Source of the DNA: Candidatus Roizmanbacteria bacterium CG06_land_8_20_14_3_00_34_14
Lineage (GTDB): Bacteria; Patescibacteriota; Microgenomatia; UBA1406; GWC2-37-13
Assembly: GCA_002779665.1 (NCBI GenBank)
Contig: PEVZ01000050.1
Span: 1-21,180, forward strand
DNA length: 21,180 nt
Reading direction: 5' to 3'
Shown: positions 19,519-21,180 of the stretch, in pieces
Position numbering within the stretch: the first letter of the stretch is position 1
Layout: every line of letters begins with the position of its first letter
The notes under the pieces: model-generated
What the model saw: only the letters and a program-made list of their open reading frames with translations
Database searches by the model: none
What the model was told of the DNA's origin: nothing
Program-made: the position numbers and the translations under genes

Positions 19519-20863
19519 TTAAAGTAATCTGTTTAAGGAGGGAATGTTTTTCATTTTTTATTTTACCATCGACAACTTGATCAAAAAGATTTTTTAATAT
19601 TTCTCCAATTTTTTTACCTGGTTTGATTTTCAGAGTTTTCATTATGTCATTACCATCGACCTTCAAATCTTTGATAGAAAATGGTTGTTTTTGAACTTCT
19701 TCCAAGCGCTTTTTAAATAATTCAGTTCTCCATGAAGTCGGAGTAGCCCCCGATCCAATCCTATCCCCGGTTCTCAGATCCAACATATCTTGCAGATATT
19801 CTTTCGTCACGTTTTTAATAAATCTTCGGACAGCTTTATCTGTCTGATTTTCAGAAACGGTAAATTGATGTTCACCAACAAGGGTTACAAGTTTGTCTTT
19901 TTGTTTATTTGATAATCTAAAACGGTCAGCAATTTTTTCCGCCTGCTTTTTGCTAACCACTTCATGATTATAAAAAGTGATTAAACCGGTTTTATCATCT
20001 TTACGAAATGTCTCGGCTTTACCGATGTCGTGAATTAGAGTTGCAAACCTCGTGATAATATCTTTGGATGGACAATTTTTTAAAGCCATTACTAAATGAG
20101 TTCCGACGTCATAAATATGATGACGTTTAGGGCTTTTCTGTGGAATGGTAAAACAAATATCGACTTCAGGTAAAATAAGTGAAAGTAAACCTGTATTTTT
20201 TAGAAATAAGACACCTTCTGATGGATGTTCACTACTTAAAATTTTTAAAAATTCATCCCTAATTCTTTCTGCAGAAACTTTAGTAATTAATCCGGCATTT
20301 TTTTGAATTGATTCCTTAGTTTTTTCTTCAATTAAAAATCCAAGTTGAGAAGTAAAACGGATGGCGCGAAGAAGGCGGAGCGCGTCTTCATTAAATCGAA
20401 TATCTGGATCGCCAACCGCTTTAATCAATTTATTTTTTAAATCATTTTGTCCTTCGTAGGGATCAAACATCTTTGATCCATCATAAGCGATTGAATTTAT
20501 CGTGAAATCCCGTCGGGATAAATCTTCCTCAACAGTTTTTGCCCATTCAATTTTTTCCGGGTGACGGGAATCAGAATAATTTGATTCGATGCGGAAAGGG
20601 GTAATTTCGAATACAATTTTTTGTAGAGACGCAAAATTTTGCGTCTCTACAGGAATGGAAACAGTTCCGTAAATATTGTTGTAAAAAGAATCAGGGAATA
20701 ATTTCTGTATTTGTTCAGGTGTGGCGTTTGTAGTGAAGTCAAAATTATCAACCTTTTTATTTAACAATGCGTCACGTACAGCCCCTCCAACTAAATAAAT
20801 TTGGAATTTATTTTCCCGAAATTTTTTCATCAACTCAATTACTTCTTTTGGTAGTATAATCAT
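19511..20863 (-). CDS. cca: CCA tRNA nucleotidyltransferase / poly(A) polymerase family with HD domain
   Basis: It adds or repairs the 3' CCA of tRNAs. In this 450-aa protein: LVGGAVRDALL (24-34) is the nucleotide-binding loop; VDNFDFTTNATPEQI follows, where alignment on GGAVRD puts N40 at the first of the two metal-binding aspartates (D42 is the second); RRDFTINSIAYD (117-128), DPDIRFNEDALRLLRAIRF (152-170) and the HD domain (RHHIYDVGTHL, LIHDIGKAETF) are intact. Residues about 72-82 (VETQNFASLQ) come from a 30-nt palindrome. The ATG at 20863 is chosen over one at 20920, because the latter lies inside another palindrome and TATAAT lies 6 nt before 20863. Confidence 0.94.
   Translation of the reverse strand: MIILPKEVIELMKKFRENKFQIYLVGGAVRDALLNKKVDNFDFTTNATPEQIQKLFPDSFYNNIYGTVSIPVETQNFASLQKIVFEITPFRIESNYSDSRHPEKIEWAKTVEEDLSRRDFTINSIAYDGSKMFDPYEGQNDLKNKLIKAVGDPDIRFNEDALRLLRAIRFTSQLGFLIEEKTKESIQKNAGLITKVSAERIRDEFLKILSSEHPSEGVLFLKNTGLLSLILPEVDICFTIPQKSPKRHHIYDVGTHLVMALKNCPSKDIITRFATLIHDIGKAETFRKDDKTGLITFYNHEVVSKKQAEKIADRFRLSNKQKDKLVTLVGEHQFTVSENQTDKAVRRFIKNVTKEYLQDMLDLRTGDRIGSGATPTSWRTELFKKRLEEVQKQPFSIKDLKVDGNDIMKTLKIKPGKKIGEILKNLFDQVVDGKIKNEKHSLLKQITLIN
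20622..20651 (-). repeat. 30-nt perfect palindrome inside cca
   Basis: The left arm is TGTAGAGACGCAAAA (20622-20636) and the right arm is its exact reverse complement (20637-20651). It lies within the coding sequence and is read through in frame as about ten residues (VETQNFASLQ) between GTVSIP and KIVFEITPFR. Family members normally join these two strands with a short loop. Similar GTAGAGACGC palindromes are known as small dispersed repeats in other bacteria such as cyanobacteria (from general knowledge, not checked). Confidence 0.85.
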
Positions 20864-20869
20864 GTAGTT

Positions 20870-20875
20870 ATTATA
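20870..20875 (-). promoter_or_regulatory. -10 box TATAAT of cca (leaderless start)
   Basis: A perfect TATAAT on the minus strand (20875-20870) ends 6 nt before the cca ATG at 20863. No convincing -35 is seen 17 nt upstream. The spacing equals that of the other leaderless candidates in the window and supports ATG 20863 over the longer frame. Confidence 0.5.
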
Positions 20876-20906
20876 ACGCTTCAACAAACATCTTAAAAGT
20901 TCTATT

Positions 20907-20947
20907 TGCCGACCTTGCATAACCTCGGAGGTTATGCAAGGTCGGCA
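20907..20947. repeat. 41-nt palindrome between nfo and cca
   Basis: Two perfect 20-nt arms (20907-20926, TGCCGACCTTGCATAACCTC, and 20928-20947) flank one central G. It sits 14 nt downstream of the nfo stop and could act as a terminator hairpin for nfo. The T-rich stretch expected right after the stem on the minus strand is absent (AAATAG follows), so a dispersed palindromic element is at least as likely. Confidence 0.8.
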
Positions 20948-20961
20948 GGAATAGGTTAAAG

Positions 20962-21180
20962 TTATGAGTTAACAAAAGATTTAAGAATATCGAGGTTTTT
21001 TTGGTCGGGACCTTTTTTATCAAAACCCGGAGTTTCTATAATGAAAGGGAAGTCTTTTATTTTTGGGTGATTTAGTAAAATCTTAAATTCATCAATATTC
21101 ATTTTCCCTTCTCCAATATTCCCATGGCGGTCATGACCGCTATCAAATTCGTCACGACTGTCGTTCAGATGCCAAACATC
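20962..21180 (-). CDS. nfo: Endonuclease IV (AP endonuclease), C-terminal part, cut by the window edge
   Basis: Endonuclease IV cleaves DNA at abasic sites in base-excision repair, using three zinc ions. Only the last 72 residues are inside the window. They show the family's C-terminal motifs: DVWHLNDSRDEF, then GHDRHGNIGEGKMNIDEF with the metal-binding D and H of DRH and the glutamate of GEG, and PFIIETPGFD with the metal-binding glutamate of the ETP motif. The C-terminus (KNLDILKSFVNS) is normal in length. The rest of the gene lies beyond base 21180 on the minus strand; it probably runs toward cca but is separated from it by the 41-nt palindrome. Confidence 0.93.
   Translation of the reverse strand, partial: DVWHLNDSRDEFDSGHDRHGNIGEGKMNIDEFKILLNHPKIKDFPFIIETPGFDKKGPDQKNLDILKSFVNS

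Noticed and set aside
20864..20920. Longer cca start at 20920
   Set aside because: That ATG lies within the 41-nt palindrome, upstream of the TATAAT box, and the extra residues have no counterpart in the family.

Overview
This AT-rich window uses the standard genetic code: recJ, the DUF433 gene and the wHTH gene all end in TGA. It most likely comes from a Candidate Phyla Radiation (Patescibacteria) bacterium, probably of the Microgenomates group. The basis is the mix of small DUF4012, DUF3048, DUF4446 and DUF5679 proteins, an IF-2 without its N-terminal extension, a short NusA, very tight gene packing, and several toxin-antitoxin (TA) pairs scattered among housekeeping genes. The lineage is inferred from gene content; no rRNA is present to confirm it.

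Layout. (1) 1-254 has no confident gene but holds a 22-nt GC-rich palindrome and other hairpins. (2) 255-10145 is a long minus-strand block, read right to left: DUF4012 membrane protein, rplY (L25), nusA, infB, a degenerate DHH-family protein, rmuC, recJ, then a RelE-like TA pair whose promoter overlaps the recJ stop codon. (3) 10324-12486 is a plus-strand accessory island: a DUF433/DUF5615 (PIN-like) pair, a cytidylyltransferase-like enzyme, an antitoxin/RelE pair, and a 2H-phosphoesterase-like protein that seems to lack both catalytic histidines. (4) 12575-13128, minus strand: a 48-aa DUF5679 zinc-ribbon gene with a very strong ribosome binding site, a hairpin-rich spacer, and a small C-terminally anchored membrane protein. 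(5) 13219-17748, plus strand: DUF4446, DUF3048, a winged-helix/NTase-like protein, secD, secF. (6) 17783-19518, plus strand: a triple zinc-ribbon protein, a Phd/RelE TA pair with a YefM-like operator, and an MBL-fold hydrolase. (7) 19511-21180, minus strand: cca and, cut by the right edge, the C-terminus of endonuclease IV (nfo).

Themes. The housekeeping genes cover translation initiation, transcription elongation, ribosome assembly, protein export, tRNA maturation and DNA repair. Two patterns cut across them. First, repeat or palindromic DNA of intergenic type is inserted in frame inside conserved genes (three places in recJ, one each in infB, the MBL hydrolase and cca), resembling the Rickettsia palindromic elements in principle. 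The same kind of sequence forms a hairpin of about 118 nt in the spacer at 14853-14970. Second, many start codons lie only 5-9 nt downstream of a -10-like hexamer and lack a Shine-Dalgarno sequence, which suggests widespread leaderless transcription, while a few genes (DUF5679, the Phd antitoxin and its toxin) keep clear ribosome binding sites.
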